64,000 nt of DNA from Rubellicoccus peritrichatus. Its GTDB lineage: Bacteria > Verrucomicrobiota > Verrucomicrobiia > Opitutales > Cerasicoccaceae. Both the position numbers and the translations under genes were made by a program. The notes under the pieces are model-generated. The model saw nothing but the letters and a program-made list of their open reading frames with translations, ran no database searches and was not told the DNA's origin. This document shows, one piece after another, positions 8,492 to 18,000 of the stretch (the stretch's first letter is position 1; each line of letters starts with the position of its first letter). The stretch spans positions 1,364,001-1,428,000 of the forward strand of contig NZ_CP136920.1 in assembly GCF_033100135.1 (NCBI RefSeq), written 5' to 3'.

Positions 8492-9193
8492 TTATAGTCT
8501 CCAATCATTGGATACCATGGTTTCAACCGATGGCGCGTTATCCGCGTAAGGTGTCGGGTCTGGAACTCCGGCGAGATAAAAAGCCTCACGGCGTTCGATG
8601 CAGGTTCCGCAGCGACCGCAATGAATTGCTCCACCCTGATAGCAGGACCAGGTTTGCTCAAAAGGAACGTCCAGCTCGGCTCCCAGTTTGACTATGTCGG
8701 CCTTGGTTTTGTTGACAAACGGACGGTCCAGATGAACTTCGTGCCAATCAGCCAAACGAATCGCGTGATCCATCGCTTCGGCAAATTCATTCCGACAATC
8801 CGGATAAATGGCATGGTCGCCCGAGTGTGCAGCATAGGCGATGGAGTCCGCCTTCATGGAAATTGCCCAGCCGGCAGCAACAGAAAGCAGGATCATATTT
8901 CGATTAGGGACGACGGTGGCTTTCATGGTTTCCTCGGCGTAATGCCCTTCGGGGACCGCGATGTCCACGTCCGTCAAGCTGCTGTTAGCAAGAAGTGGTG
9001 TCAGAGTGGTCAGATCGACCACGCGATGTTCGATGCCCAGTTGCGTGGTGATTGCAGCAGCAGCATCCAGTTCTTTGGAATGGCGTTGCCCGTAATTGAC
9101 CGAGAGCGTTAGCAACTCGTGTCCCGCCCGATGAAGGCTGTAGAGAAGGACGGTCGAATCGAGACCGCCTGAATATATTAAGACCGTTTTCAT
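8492..9193 (-). CDS. queC: 7-cyano-7-deazaguanine synthase
   Basis: ATP-dependent enzyme that turns 7-carboxy-7-deazaguanine into preQ0, the nitrile precursor of queuosine. The PP-loop S-G-G-L-D-S is at residues 8-13 and the zinc cysteines are C184, C192, C195 and C198. Length 233 residues is standard. The frame extends to 9235, but ATG 9193 gives the canonical [10 protein letters not shown] start. It is the first gene of the minus-strand queC-queD-queE group. I saw no preQ1 riboswitch in the leader. Confidence 0.95.
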   Translation of the reverse strand: MKTVLIYSGGLDSTVLLYSLHRAGHELLTLSVNYGQRHSKELDAAAAITTQLGIEHRVVDLTTLTPLLANSSLTDVDIAVPEGHYAEETMKATVVPNRNMILLSVAAGWAISMKADSIAYAAHSGDHAIYPDCRNEFAEAMDHAIRLADWHEVHLDRPFVNKTKADIVKLGAELDVPFEQTWSCYQGGAIHCGRCGTCIERREAFYLAGVPDPTPYADNAPSVETMVSNDWRL

Positions 9194-9375
9194 TAGATTC
9201 AGTTGTTCCGGCCAAAACCGGTCCCTGGGAATCAATTAGCAGGGAAAGGCGCAGGATAATGGGCCTTTTTTGGGTTTTGTCACGAACAAAACCAACCAAG
9301 GTGAGGTATGGATTAGGCTGCTTTATGATCGCTTCCAGCCAAGGATTGTTGATTATCAGTTGTAGGACCCAAATC

Positions 9376-9648
9376 ATGAAAAATAATGCCCTGACCAATC
9401 AGCAGCTCAATGAAATCACTGAAGCAATCCTGGCTGGCCGTAAGATTGAAGCGATTAAAACCTATCGAATTGCTGCTGGAGTTGGTTTGAAGGAAGCCAA
9501 GCAGGAGATTGATAGGATCACCGATGATCTTGCCGAAGAGCATCCAGAATTGAAAGAGGCAAAGGGAGCTGGCTGCGCATCGGTTATCGCGCTGGGATTT
9601 GGCGTTACTGTTGCTCTGGGCTGCACACTGGAGTACCTTTCCAGGTGA
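9376..9648 (+). CDS. Small membrane protein with ribosomal L7/L12 C-terminal-like domain
   Basis: A 90-residue protein. Residues 21-46 (G-R-K-I-E-A-I-K-T-Y-R then G-V-G-L-K-E-A-K-Q-E-I-D) match the signature of the bL12 C-terminal domain, which in the ribosome recruits translation factors. Here it is not the ribosomal protein: there is no N-terminal dimerisation domain or hinge, and residues 68-83 form a glycine-rich hydrophobic stretch that could be a membrane helix. Proteins of this layout exist in many bacteria and lack a defined role. ATG 9376 is chosen; an upstream in-frame extension to 9259 looks non-coding. It is monocistronic between the que operon and rpsA. Confidence 0.75.
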   Translation: MKNNALTNQQLNEITEAILAGRKIEAIKTYRIAAGVGLKEAKQEIDRITDDLAEEHPELKEAKGAGCASVIALGFGVTVALGCTLEYLSR

Positions 9649-9893
9649 TCGCCGAAATTGAGGCAAATAATAGTGTTTTTTTGATCACATTAATCTGAGA
9701 GAGGTTTCTTTTCCATCTTCCCGTTCTTCCTGTTTCGTAATTTGCTCTTTTTAATGGGATCTTAGCCTGTCATTAAAAGCTTGTCCACGGCCCCGTCTTT
9801 TGCTCTTCTCTTTGCCCTTTTCCGCTGCTTCCGACTTTTGGGAGCGGCGTTTTGTTCTAGTAAAATAGATAACCAACAACACAATCCTCAACC

Positions 9894-9919
9894 CTCTGCA
9901 GGCTCTACAGCCCGCAGAG
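9894..9919 (+). promoter_or_regulatory. rpsA leader hairpin
   Basis: A compact stem: CTCTGC/GCAGAG outer and GGCT/AGCC inner pairs with a CTAC loop, ending 15 bp before the rpsA ATG. No Shine-Dalgarno is seen between hairpin and start. In E. coli rpsA the leader folds into hairpins and S1 represses its own translation; a similar role here is inference. Confidence 0.4.
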
Positions 9920-9934
9920 ACAACACATAAATAC

Positions 9935-11593
<1,659 letters not shown>

Positions 11594-11627
11594 GCCTCAG
11601 GCTTACTCGGAAATTGTTTCCTTTCAG

Positions 11628-11663
11628 ACTCCGGTCGCGCTCATGCGTGGCCGGAGTTTTTTT
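11628..11663 (+). terminator. Rho-independent terminator of rpsA
   Basis: Stem ACTCCGG/CCGGAGT with an inner CGC/GCG pair, followed by seven T. It lies 35 bp after the rpsA stop. A second small hairpin (GTAAGCC-TCA-GGCTTAC) overlaps the stop codon at 11590-11606. Confidence 0.85.
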
Positions 11664-11741
11664 GTGACTTTGGGCGGGTCTTTATCGAGAATACCAGGGC
11701 TAACGGGCATTCAATTCCTCCATGCCTTTGTCCATTTATCA

Positions 11742-12197
11742 TTAAAAATGCATTCCAGGGGCTCCAACACTGCTAGCTGGCTTCTGTTTTACTTCAAGTT
11801 TGCCGCGCTCGAATTGCACACGCACATCGTGTTTCGTGAAGTGGAGGTTTAGCTTGTCGTCTTTAAGGGTGTAATAGCAGATGAAGTCACCCTTTTCATC
11901 GAGATCGAGGCGGATCTTGCCCTTGTCCATATAGTAGTCGCCTTTAAAGATCTTCTTACCGCCGTCGTTCATCATCGCGGTGGCATAGAACGTGCCATGT
12001 TCTCCCAGGTTCAGACCGATATCACTGACAACAAGCCAGAGTCCGTCGCCTGAGATATTGGTTGATTTCCAATCTCCAAAAAGCTCTTTGACTCGCATGA
12101 GTTCACGCCCCGCGTGTCTCTTGCCAGGTGGAAGGGCATCAGCAGCAATAGAGAAACAGAGCAGAGTGATCAGCAGGAGGAATGAGTTTCGCTTCAT
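11742..12197 (-). CDS. Exported hypothetical protein
   Basis: A 151-residue protein with a clear Sec signal peptide (M-K-R-N-S-F-L-L-L-I-T-L-L-C-F-S-I-A-A-D-A, cleavage near residue 21). The mature part is a short beta-rich domain with alternating hydrophobic residues (G-D-W-K-S-T, G-L-W-L-V-V, G-T-F-Y-A-T, I-R-L-D-L-D, F-I-C-Y-Y-T-L, L-N-L-H-F), resembling small lipocalin/calycin-like barrels that begin 'L-x-G-x-W'. This is a resemblance only; I do not recognise the family. ATG 12197 is preferred over the start at 12227 because it opens the signal peptide. It is convergent with rpsA. Confidence 0.65.
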   Translation of the reverse strand: MKRNSFLLLITLLCFSIAADALPPGKRHAGRELMRVKELFGDWKSTNISGDGLWLVVSDIGLNLGEHGTFYATAMMNDGGKKIFKGDYYMDKGKIRLDLDEKGDFICYYTLKDDKLNLHFTKHDVRVQFERGKLEVKQKPASSVGAPGMHF

Positions 12198-12265
12198 GAT
12201 TCGAAGCTTAGCAAATAGAAGGATCACTGGAAGGGAAAAGCAGAGTAGTCACTTTGAAAGTGGAT

Positions 12266-12398
12266 AACTAACAGGAAGATCGGAGAGAGCGGAAAGAAAA
12301 ATTGCGAAATGTGCATGCAAGTCCAGGTCTCAAGAGATGCGCTTGGGGCGTTTTTCACTTCAAGATACATCCTCCCGTTCCCTCCGGTCTTCCTGTTA
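12266..12398. repeat. Intergenic inverted repeat (AACAGGAAGA family)
   Basis: Left arm about 12268-12293 (begins AACAGGAAGATCGGAG) and right arm 12371-12398 are imperfect reverse complements across a ~77-bp centre. A looser copy of the right arm (cttcccgttcttcctgttt) occurs at about 9697-9721, before rpsA, so this is a dispersed family. The 306-bp stretch from 12198 to 12503 holds this element and otherwise no gene I can support. Confidence 0.55.
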
Positions 12399-12503
12399 AA
12401 TTTCTCTGCTTAATGGGCCGTACGAAACGCCGCTTGACGCCAGCCCCGGTCTTTCCATCTTGTTTGGCTGTCTTTTTCAGAATAACTGCGAAATCAAATC
12501 ATC

Positions 12504-13733
12504 ATGGCATCAAAAAAAGTTGGCATTCTCACCGCAGGCGGGCTCGCCCCCTGTCTATCATCCGCGATTGGCGGGCTTATCGAGCGTTATACCGAGATTT
12601 CGCCTGATATTGAGATTCTCTGCTATCGCAGTGGTTACAAGGGATTGCTTTTAGGTGACAGTATTAAGGTCACACCAGAGATGCGGGCCAATGCGCATAT
12701 TCTCCATCGTCATGGTGGTAGCCCGATTGGGAACAGCCGGGTCAAGCTGACCAATGTGAAGGATTGCGTGAAGCGTGGTCTGGTTAAGGAAGGGGAGGAC
12801 CCACAAAAGGTGGCTGCAGACCAGTTGGTGAAAGACGGTGTCAGCGTGCTGCACACCATTGGTGGCGATGATACCAACACCGCCGCTGCTGACCTCGCCG
12901 CATTCCTCCACGAGAATAACTACGAACTGCAGGTCATCGGTCTTCCCAAGACTATCGACAATGATGTTTTCCCGATCAAACAAAGCCTCGGTGCCTGGAC
13001 AGCTGCTGAAGAGGGAGCCAAGTTTTTCCGCAATGTGGTAGGCGAGCACAATGCGAACCCACGCATGCTGATCGTTCACGAAGTGATGGGCCGCAGTTGT
13101 GGCTGGTTGACGGCGGCAACTGCCGATGTATATCGCAAAAACATTCTGGGTGATCGTGGTTTGCTTGACGGGCTCGGCCTGACTGAAAAGCGCCTCGACG
13201 TCCATGCAGTTTTTATTCCTGAAATGGAAGTGGATATTGCAGCCGAAGCCGGGCGCTTGAAGGCCGTTATGGATGAGCATGACTGCGTGAATATATTCAT
13301 CAGTGAAGGTGCTGGTGTGGAAGGTATCGTCAAGGAGATGGAAGCTGCCGGTCAGGAAGTCCCACGCGATGCTTTTGGCCACGTAAAACTCGACGCGGTT
13401 AATCCTGGCAAATACTTTGGCGAACAGTTCGCCGAGATGCTTAATGCAGAGAAAGTGATGATCCAAAAGAGTGGCTATTTTTCAAGGGCTGCTCCGGCAA
13501 ATGTCGATGATCTGCGTTTGATCAAGTCCTGCACGGACCTAGCTGTGCAATGCGCACTTGAGGGGCAGAGTGGTGTTATTGGACACGACGAAGATCAGAA
13601 CAATGTTCTGCGCGCGATCGAATTTCCAAGGATTAAGGGTGGCAAGCCATTCGATATTGATGAGCCCTGGTTTGGCGAATTACTTGACTCGATTGGGCAG
13701 CCCAAGGGCAAGCGCCTGGAAGTCGGCCACTAA
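12504..13733 (+). CDS. pfp: Pyrophosphate-dependent 6-phosphofructokinase
   Basis: Glycolytic enzyme that phosphorylates fructose 6-phosphate using pyrophosphate, a reversible reaction. The phosphate-donor loop reads G-G-D-D-T (residues 120-124), where the second Asp marks PPi-dependent enzymes in place of the Gly of ATP-PFK. The substrate loop is P-K-T-I-D-N-D (148-154), whose Lys is the other PPi hallmark; M-G-R-S-C-G-W follows near 194. Length 409 residues is close to the compact bacterial PPi-PFK class. No clear ribosome site lies before ATG 12504. A terminator follows within 85 bp. Confidence 0.92.
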   Translation: MASKKVGILTAGGLAPCLSSAIGGLIERYTEISPDIEILCYRSGYKGLLLGDSIKVTPEMRANAHILHRHGGSPIGNSRVKLTNVKDCVKRGLVKEGEDPQKVAADQLVKDGVSVLHTIGGDDTNTAAADLAAFLHENNYELQVIGLPKTIDNDVFPIKQSLGAWTAAEEGAKFFRNVVGEHNANPRMLIVHEVMGRSCGWLTAATADVYRKNILGDRGLLDGLGLTEKRLDVHAVFIPEMEVDIAAEAGRLKAVMDEHDCVNIFISEGAGVEGIVKEMEAAGQEVPRDAFGHVKLDAVNPGKYFGEQFAEMLNAEKVMIQKSGYFSRAAPANVDDLRLIKSCTDLAVQCALEGQSGVIGHDEDQNNVLRAIEFPRIKGGKPFDIDEPWFGELLDSIGQPKGKRLEVGH

Positions 13734-13814
13734 GATTAGATTCTCCAAGTCTTCCTATTCGAATCCTGTTACTTGCAGGTTTCTGCAGCTTTTCAGAAGA
13801 TTTCCCGATAGAAG

Positions 13815-13851
13815 GCCCTATTTGATGCAAATGCACAAATGGGGCTTTTTT
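13815..13851 (+). terminator. Rho-independent terminator of pfp
   Basis: Stem GCCCTATTTG / CAAATGGGGC with an 11-nt loop, followed by six T. It lies about 80 bp after the pfp stop. Confidence 0.85.
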
Positions 13852-13971
13852 AGGTAACGTTCATCTTCTGTTCATGTTTGGTGTGGTATAATTGGGCGCA
13901 TCAACGGTGTTCTGTTCCTTATGGTATGCCGTATTGGTCAGAAATTGAAACTTAGAAGTATCACCAAGCCT

Positions 13972-14352
13972 ATGATTTCGAACATAATGGAAGGTCCAGT
14001 ATCTGCTTCGTCTTTTGAAGATAATTCGGAGCGCATTGAGATACTTCGAGGAATGCTTAAAGATTTGTATGAATTCGGGACCACCAGGTTCCATGGTGAC
14101 GTTGTTAGTTTTACACGCGAGTTCAGGAGACACGAAAGCCATTGGATAAAATGCAGGCTATACCATTTGCTTGTCGGCAGCACTCCACCGGATTGCTGTC
14201 TCTTGTTTGATGGTGAAGGCGAATATTCAATCGAGCATTTTATCAGAGAATCATGGGCTGCCCTTTCTTTCGTGCCCAGGCGGAAGCGTTTGAAAATCGG
14301 GCTGAAAAAATGCAAAATCAATTCCAGGAACACCTTCTGTTCCATCATTTGA
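13972..14352 (+). CDS. Unknown small protein, tandem paralogue 1
   Basis: I do not recognise this family. The 126-residue product is clearly homologous to the next gene along most of its length: both share P-V-S-A-S, R-I-E-x-L-R-x-M-L-x-D-L-Y-E-F, H-G-D-x-V-x-F-x-R, R-H-E, L-Y-H-x-L-V-G-S-T-P-P-x-x-C, G-E-Y-S-I-E-x-F-I-R-E-x-W and S-x-x-P-x-R-K-R-L. The arginine/tryptophan pattern suggests a helical cytosolic protein; there is no signal peptide or membrane helix. ATG 13972 is chosen because its context matches the paralogue's start; the frame is open to 13921. Conservation of both reading frames after duplication supports real genes. Confidence 0.65.
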   Translation: MISNIMEGPVSASSFEDNSERIEILRGMLKDLYEFGTTRFHGDVVSFTREFRRHESHWIKCRLYHLLVGSTPPDCCLLFDGEGEYSIEHFIRESWAALSFVPRRKRLKIGLKKCKINSRNTFCSII

Positions 14353-14596
14353 AGCCAGCCTAATCCTAGCAAGGCCGGAAACCTTTAAACCCAGTAAGTT
14401 TGAACTGTGTTGTTGGAATCCATCCTGTTGTTTGGGGCGAATTTCAAGATTTAGTGTGGCTAGGGTGCGAATAAGGGAAAATGTCTAACAAAATAAGGTT
14501 TTGTCCTGAATCTTAATGATATCTTCATGTTAGATATGATAGCATTGCTGCCATAAACTAAGTTCAACCTCTTGGATGTGATACTTATAATAGATA

Positions 14597-15016
14597 ATGA
14601 TTTCAACCATCGTGGATAGCCCAGTATCTGCTTCATTCGATAATGAAGGTGCAGACCGCATCGAGATGCTTCGAAGGATGCTGGTGGATCTCTATGAGTT
14701 TTCATCATTCAGAATTCATGGAGATATTGTGATGTTTTCAAGATTTCTCCAGAGGCACGAAGATGATCTGGAGAGCTGCTTGCTTTATCATGTTTTGGTC
14801 GGCAGTACTCCGCCGGAAAGCTGTACTTTCTTGGATTTAGATGGAGAGTACTCAATTGAGCTTTTTATTCGAGAGGCATGGATGGCTTTATCTTTTTTGC
14901 CTTCTCGCAAACGTTTGAGAATTAGTTTAAGTAAGTCACAAATAGAGGAACAGTATCAACGGAAATGTAATCAAACGGATTCCTTATCCTCTTCAGGAAT
15001 TTATCTTTGCCGATAG
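14597..15016 (+). CDS. Unknown small protein, tandem paralogue 2
   Basis: Paralogue of the preceding gene (see the shared blocks there), 139 residues, with a different and longer C-terminal tail (Q-I-E-E-Q-Y-Q-R-K-C-N). The two copies are separated by 244 bp in which I see nothing else. The stop codon ends at 15016 and the stop of the giant convergent gene begins at 15017, so the two genes meet with no spacer and no terminator hairpin is visible. The function is unknown. Confidence 0.65.
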   Translation: MISTIVDSPVSASFDNEGADRIEMLRRMLVDLYEFSSFRIHGDIVMFSRFLQRHEDDLESCLLYHVLVGSTPPESCTFLDLDGEYSIELFIREAWMALSFLPSRKRLRISLSKSQIEEQYQRKCNQTDSLSSSGIYLCR

Positions 15017-18000
15017 TTAATCCGTCACGCTGATGCGAAAGAAGGCTCTTTCAGAGTCCAGGTCGGTGTAAATTTCCAGGATGACTGGTTCGGTTTTAGT
15101 CGCTCTGAAGGAATCGATTGTTTCCCAGGTTTGCAAGTCGCTTGAGGCTTGTATTTCATAACGGTTTGAAGCGACGACGTCATACTCAACCAGGATAAGG
15201 TTGTCCTCTCCCGGTGTCCCCAGACCTGAACCACCGAGGACGATTATGGGAACCGGAGATGTGTTTGCTATGTTTGGATCCGTATTGAGCAGTTGCTCAA
15301 TTTTATTGCTTAAACCGTCATTATCCGGATCAATGGATTTCTTAGTAATTCCCGGTATGTCATCGGGAAAATAGAAGAGAATGTAGGACATGTATTTACG
15401 GTCACGTACCTGGTCTACATCTGTTGGGTAAACGCCGAAATTGTGGTCTCCAAACTCGGTATACTTCCGGGTATCTGTGCTGCTGTCTACGGGCTCAGAG
15501 GATGCAATGACGGCGGAAGAGACTCTGCCCGGATCGAATTGTGACGATGCGACTGCGAAAGAGGCGACCACCATGTCCTCCGTGTCCGCAGTGGTTTGGG
15601 TGGTAGTATCCACCGTGATATAGTTTTCGTCATGGGTGCTGAGCTGCGATGGATAAGCCAGGATGTGCACATCGTAAGTTGTATCAGTTTCCACGTCGTA
15701 GAAGCGCCAGAAGCCATCGTCGTTCGTCACTGTTTTGAGGTCCGTATTTGCATCGTAGGTGTCATTGTCGTTCTGATCGAGAAAGAGCATGACGCCCTGG
15801 ATGCCTGATTCGTCATCGTCGAAAAGGCCATCGGAATTAGTGTCCTCAAAGACGTAGCCCGAGATGGAATCGAGCAGGTTGACGTCGAAATCGACTTCGG
15901 TCGATTCATTCGAAACATAGGTCGTTGTGACCAAGTCTTTGTCGGTATCATTATCTTGATAGCCATGAGGAACAACAACCCCAATGGTAACACTACCCGT
16001 GTCGACATCATCAAAGACGTAATTCCCCTCACTGTCAGTCAGCGTGCTTGGCTCAGAACTGGCATCATATTGAAAATCACCGTCAGTATCCAGAAACACA
16101 CGAAAGCCTTCCAGGGGGTTCGTCTTGTCAGTGTCATAGACAACCCCATAGACCGGTGATTCTATCGTAAAGGCATCGGAATAGGCACTGTATCCAGTCG
16201 ACTGCTGACCATTCGAGATACTTGCATAAAAATAGACGGTTCCGTCCTGAACCTGTGTGACGTTTTTAACGGTCCATACCATATCAAAAATTCTGTAAGT
16301 GTATCCGAGCGTTGTTATGTCCCCTTCGGAGTTGTAGGGGATGTTCGACATAATGGGTGTTCCGTCGTGACCGGTGTTATCAGTATCCGCGAAGATAGTT
16401 ATATATGTATCGCCAGCATATTTATCCGGAGCCGTTGCATGTAGATTGATATCGAGCTTTTGCCCGGCGTGGAGCACAGAATCTGTTGAGTCGCTGGTGA
16501 CGCACCATGCACTTTTGTAAGAGCTATAACTGTAAGTGAACAAATTATCATGATCAACAGATGACCAGGCATCATGGCATGATTCGAGAGGATTAAACGC
16601 GGATACTGAGGTGATTACGGCATCATCATCCTCAATATCGGCAATAAGAACAGAAGGCTTCGCAAGGCCATCGTATTGTGTGATGGTCGGTTCATTTATT
16701 GTAACAATGCCTCCAAGTTCCAGTGATTCCGGATATTGGAATGTAATGACTACGGTTCCAGGTACTAGCTCATCGATAACAGTTTCTCCGTTGATTGGAC
16801 TCTGTTTGATCCAGCCTTGGGTGCTGACTTTGGCTCCCTGCGAATTAGTGAAATCGAGAAGCAGTGAACCAGAGCCGGAATCGCCATCGGCTTTGGTGGT
16901 GAAAGCACCGTCAGTGAAATCCATCACAGTCATGCTTAATGGTTGAGCGTGATAAGTCTTTTCGGCGACCAAGTCTATGATAGTACCAGTCATGGTGATT
17001 TTCATCTCAGAGATGTCCTGCACGGTCCCACTGCCATCGTCCAGGTACCAACTCATGTCAGCAATGAATGAACTGGCGCCCTCGAATTCGAAAGTATAAG
17101 TCTGCTGGGCATAGGTGATACCTTCGTTTTCGATCGTTTGTTCAACGTCCTCAATGTCATTATTGATGTTATCAATGTCTCCACTGCCAATAAAGACGAT
17201 GTCTCCACCATCAAATTTGTATTTGATACCGGCCTCCTCGGTATCGCCAAACATGTGAATTTCGACCCAGGCCGCAGCAAAGCTTTTGGAGCCATCTTCC
17301 ATATCAACGAGGAGATCGAAGTCGATCTCACCAAGATCTTCACCACCAATCAACGGAATGCCACTCGGAACACGAACCTCTGCGCTCGCTTGCATGATAA
17401 TGTACTCGCTTGTAATGACAAGTTTATCGGTGATCTTGAACCCGTAGTCAGAGGGCAGATATACGTCACTGCTAAGCGAATATACCTGATTGGCCCAGTT
17501 TATGTTCATTTCGCCATCGCCTCTGAAAATCAATGCGTCCCAATCGTCGCCATCTTCATAGGCGCCAAAGTAAACCGAGTCACTGATCACGAGTTTGGTT
17601 TTATCCACATAGACCTCTCCCTCCATATAGGCCAGGGTGACATCAGTGCTGCCAATGCCGATCTGGCCGCCGAACTCCAGACCGATGGTGCCATCAAAGA
17701 TCAGGTCAGCCGGCTGGTCCAGGTTTTCCAGCGTAACGCTCATTTCGGCAACGTCGACACCGGTATCGAGGACCTCGATGCCTTCGGAGGTGCCAGTCGC
17801 TTTATACTCCAGAAAGATATCGCTTATTTTGCCGTTGTCGACCACTACCTCGGCATCAACTTCACCTTCCAGTTCGGGGATATAGATATCTACCGTGATA
17901 TCCACAATGATTTCGTCAGTGTTGTCGCGACTGTAATCCACGGCGACTTCCTGAAGTTGCGCAAAGCCGAGATTGATCCTGTCGACTTCAATGGCGAGAT

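Noticed and set aside
9194-9375. preQ1 riboswitch upstream of queC
   Set aside because: I looked for the preQ1-I hairpin plus A-rich tail and did not find it on the minus strand.
12302-12607. 101-codon open frame overlapping the pfp start
   Set aside because: It runs through an intergenic repeat and then out of frame into pfp; not protein-like.
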